Below, one piece after another: positions 6,245 to 7,137 of a stretch of DNA of 7,137 bases. Both the position numbers and the translations under genes were made by a program. Source of the DNA: UBA2421 sp964641895 (GTDB lineage: Bacteria; Planctomycetota; Phycisphaerae; Tepidisphaerales; Tepidisphaeraceae). Numbering within the stretch: position 1 is the first letter of the stretch; each line of letters begins with the position of its first letter. The stretch lies in assembly GCA_964641895.1 (NCBI GenBank), contig CAZXLA010000195.1:1-7137 (forward strand), written 5' to 3'. Under the pieces are notes generated by a model, which did no database searches, was not told where the DNA came from, and saw nothing but the letters and a program-made list of their open reading frames with translations.

Positions 6245-7066
6245 TCAATCGTCTGCCAGAATGTCGTCGAAAGACAAGTCCCATTCATCCTCAATGAACT
6301 TCAGGGTTTTGGTTTGGCCGTCGAGAGATGCCCGAACACGCTGAGGGGCGAACAGCTTTGATCGCCTTTTGAAAATTGCGGATTCGCGCGGGACCGATTT
6401 AATCCAGTCGATTTTCACAACATGCTCACATTTCGACGCGTCATTTGCGTTGCTTGCCATGTTTGCCGCCAGCTTTAATGTAAGAAGCTTTTTCGTTCCA
6501 AACGAGAATTGGGTGATGGGAACGGCTTCCGATTCCACGATTCCCACTCCAACGTACCCCTTGCCCTTCAGGTACGCCGCAATGCAATCACCCTGGTTAA
6601 GTTGCCTTAGTTGCCGGCTGTATTTCTCATGTTGCCCTGCTGCCATGAAACCATACTTGCGGCAGTCATCCCAATTCCGCACTTCGCCTTCACCTACATT
6701 GAGGTAATGTATTTGTCTTGAGTAGTCGAAGCCGCCGAGCTTCTGATACATGGAGTACTGTGGACGAAACTTTGATGCGAAGTGACCGGATGTTTCGTTC
6801 GCAAGGTTTCGACCCAACTTCCAAAGGAATGCGGTCTCGATGAGGTGTGCTTCGTCACTGGTCAGATTCGCCGCAACGATGCGAATGACTGGTTCGAGCC
6901 CCGCCTTCTTTATCTGCGCAATCCGTGATGCCTTCGCGGAATCGCCAGTAGACTTAAGGTGCGCGTGGCTGCGAGAACCTCGCCCCTTCCCGTAATAAAA
7001 CTCCTCAAAGTTTCGGGGATCGATGTACACGTAAACGTAGGAATCAGCGTCGAGTTTCGAGGCCAT
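6245..7066 (-). CDS. GIY-YIG nuclease fused to an EVE/PUA-like domain
   Basis: In this 273-residue protein, residues about 9-95 look like a LEM-3-like GIY-YIG nuclease domain. VYVYID (11-16) and FYYGKG (23-28) stand for the GIY and YIG motifs, followed by R32, H34 and H36. DEAHLIETAF (71-80) gives the likely metal-binding Glu77, and NLANET (87-92) the conserved Asn. Residues about 118-225 (HYLNVGEGEVRNWDDCRKYG, LNQGDCIAAYLKGKGYVGVG, EAVPI) resemble the EVE/PUA-like modules appended to nucleases; EVE-type domains often read modified bases. A DNA-cutting, modification-aware defence or mobile-element nuclease is therefore an inference. Base composition is near 50% GC in sampled stretches, against 60-70% in gcvP, which suggests acquisition by transfer. 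A good Shine-Dalgarno (GAGGAAG) precedes the ATG. The gene lies 66 nt upstream of gcvP on the same strand. Domain order and motifs are clear; biological role and exact subfamily are not. Confidence 0.85.
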   Translation of the reverse strand: MASKLDADSYVYVYIDPRNFEEFYYGKGRGSRSHAHLKSTGDSAKASRIAQIKKAGLEPVIRIVAANLTSDEAHLIETAFLWKLGRNLANETSGHFASKFRPQYSMYQKLGGFDYSRQIHYLNVGEGEVRNWDDCRKYGFMAAGQHEKYSRQLRQLNQGDCIAAYLKGKGYVGVGIVESEAVPITQFSFGTKKLLTLKLAANMASNANDASKCEHVVKIDWIKSVPRESAIFKRRSKLFAPQRVRASLDGQTKTLKFIEDEWDLSFDDILADD

Positions 7067-7069
7067 TTT

Positions 7070-7076
7070 CTTCCTC
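7070..7076 (-). promoter_or_regulatory. Ribosome binding site of the nuclease gene
   Basis: On the - strand GAGGAAG lies 3 nt before the ATG at 7066 (5 nt if the core is taken as GAGGA). It supports this ATG over a start further upstream in the same frame, which remains open to the window edge. It is the clearest Shine-Dalgarno in the window. Confidence 0.5.
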
Positions 7077-7082
7077 GGAGCC

Positions 7083-7136
7083 CTAGTGCCCGGCTTTGGC
7101 TTCGTAGTCGTTTGCCGCCAGCAACTTGCCGCCAGT
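7083..7136 (-). CDS. 3' end of an upstream gene, possibly gcvH (partial)
   Basis: Read on the - strand, the last 17 codons before a TAG at 7083-7085 give TGGKLLAANDYEAKAGH. The stop lies 16 nt before the nuclease ATG. The pattern LLxAxxYEA resembles the C-terminus of the glycine cleavage H protein (E. coli GcvH, from memory, has LLDATAYEALL near its end), and gcvH commonly precedes gcvP. Only 17 residues are visible, and the other two - strand frames are also open here, so both the gene's existence and its identity are tentative. Confidence 0.35.
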   Translation of the reverse strand, partial: TGGKLLAANDYEAKAGH

Positions 7137-7137
7137 G

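Noticed and set aside
4319..6361. 680-codon open frame on the + strand opposite gcvP
   Set aside because: It is a shadow of the GC-rich gcvP gene, which carries every family motif on the - strand. The antisense product shows no recognisable domain and has a biased R/G/A composition.
6208..7072. TTTTCTT direct repeat flanking the nuclease gene as a target-site duplication (6208-6214 and 7066-7072)
   Set aside because: It is seven bases of low-complexity sequence, and the right copy overlaps the first base of the start codon. No terminal inverted repeats accompany it.

Overview
The window reads as a GC-rich bacterial chromosome segment, most likely from the Planctomycetota and perhaps the Phycisphaerae. 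This placement is an inference. It rests on a surface-type protein that combines a CBM6-like module, an Ig-like module common in planctomycete exoproteins, and calcium-binding RTX repeats. A single-chain glycine decarboxylase and several dispersed palindromic repeats fit the same picture. No rRNA, tRNA, CRISPR array or transposase is visible.

Layout: on the + strand, a TIGR04282-type glycosyltransferase-like gene (5' end outside the window) is followed 3 nt later by a TIGR04283 family-2 glycosyltransferase (677-1507). This is a typical co-occurring pair. Next comes an RTX/CBM6 protein gene (about 1476-2978) whose 5' part looks lost or misplaced. A short convergent intergenic region (2979-3145) holds a perfect 12-bp hairpin and a small array of direct repeats.

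On the - strand, running toward that region, there is a probable 3' end of an upstream gene (7083-7136; the last 17 residues resemble the end of GcvH). It is followed by an AT-richer gene for a GIY-YIG nuclease fused to an EVE/PUA-like domain (6245-7066), then full-length gcvP (3146-6178). If the 17-residue tail is GcvH, the nuclease gene sits inside a glycine-cleavage operon.

The most unusual feature is inside gcvP. Two different palindromic, repeat-like DNA segments lie in frame in the coding sequence: an inverted array of a GGTTGTN heptamer at 3786-3864, and a TTGAAG-loop palindrome at 5461-5499. Each falls where the protein has about 16-17 residues more than the family norm as I recall it from E. 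coli GcvP. A third palindrome with the same TTGAAG loop lies at the end of the glycosyltransferase gene, next to the broken start of the RTX gene. The window therefore looks like a genome in which small palindromic elements spread, including in frame into a core metabolic enzyme.
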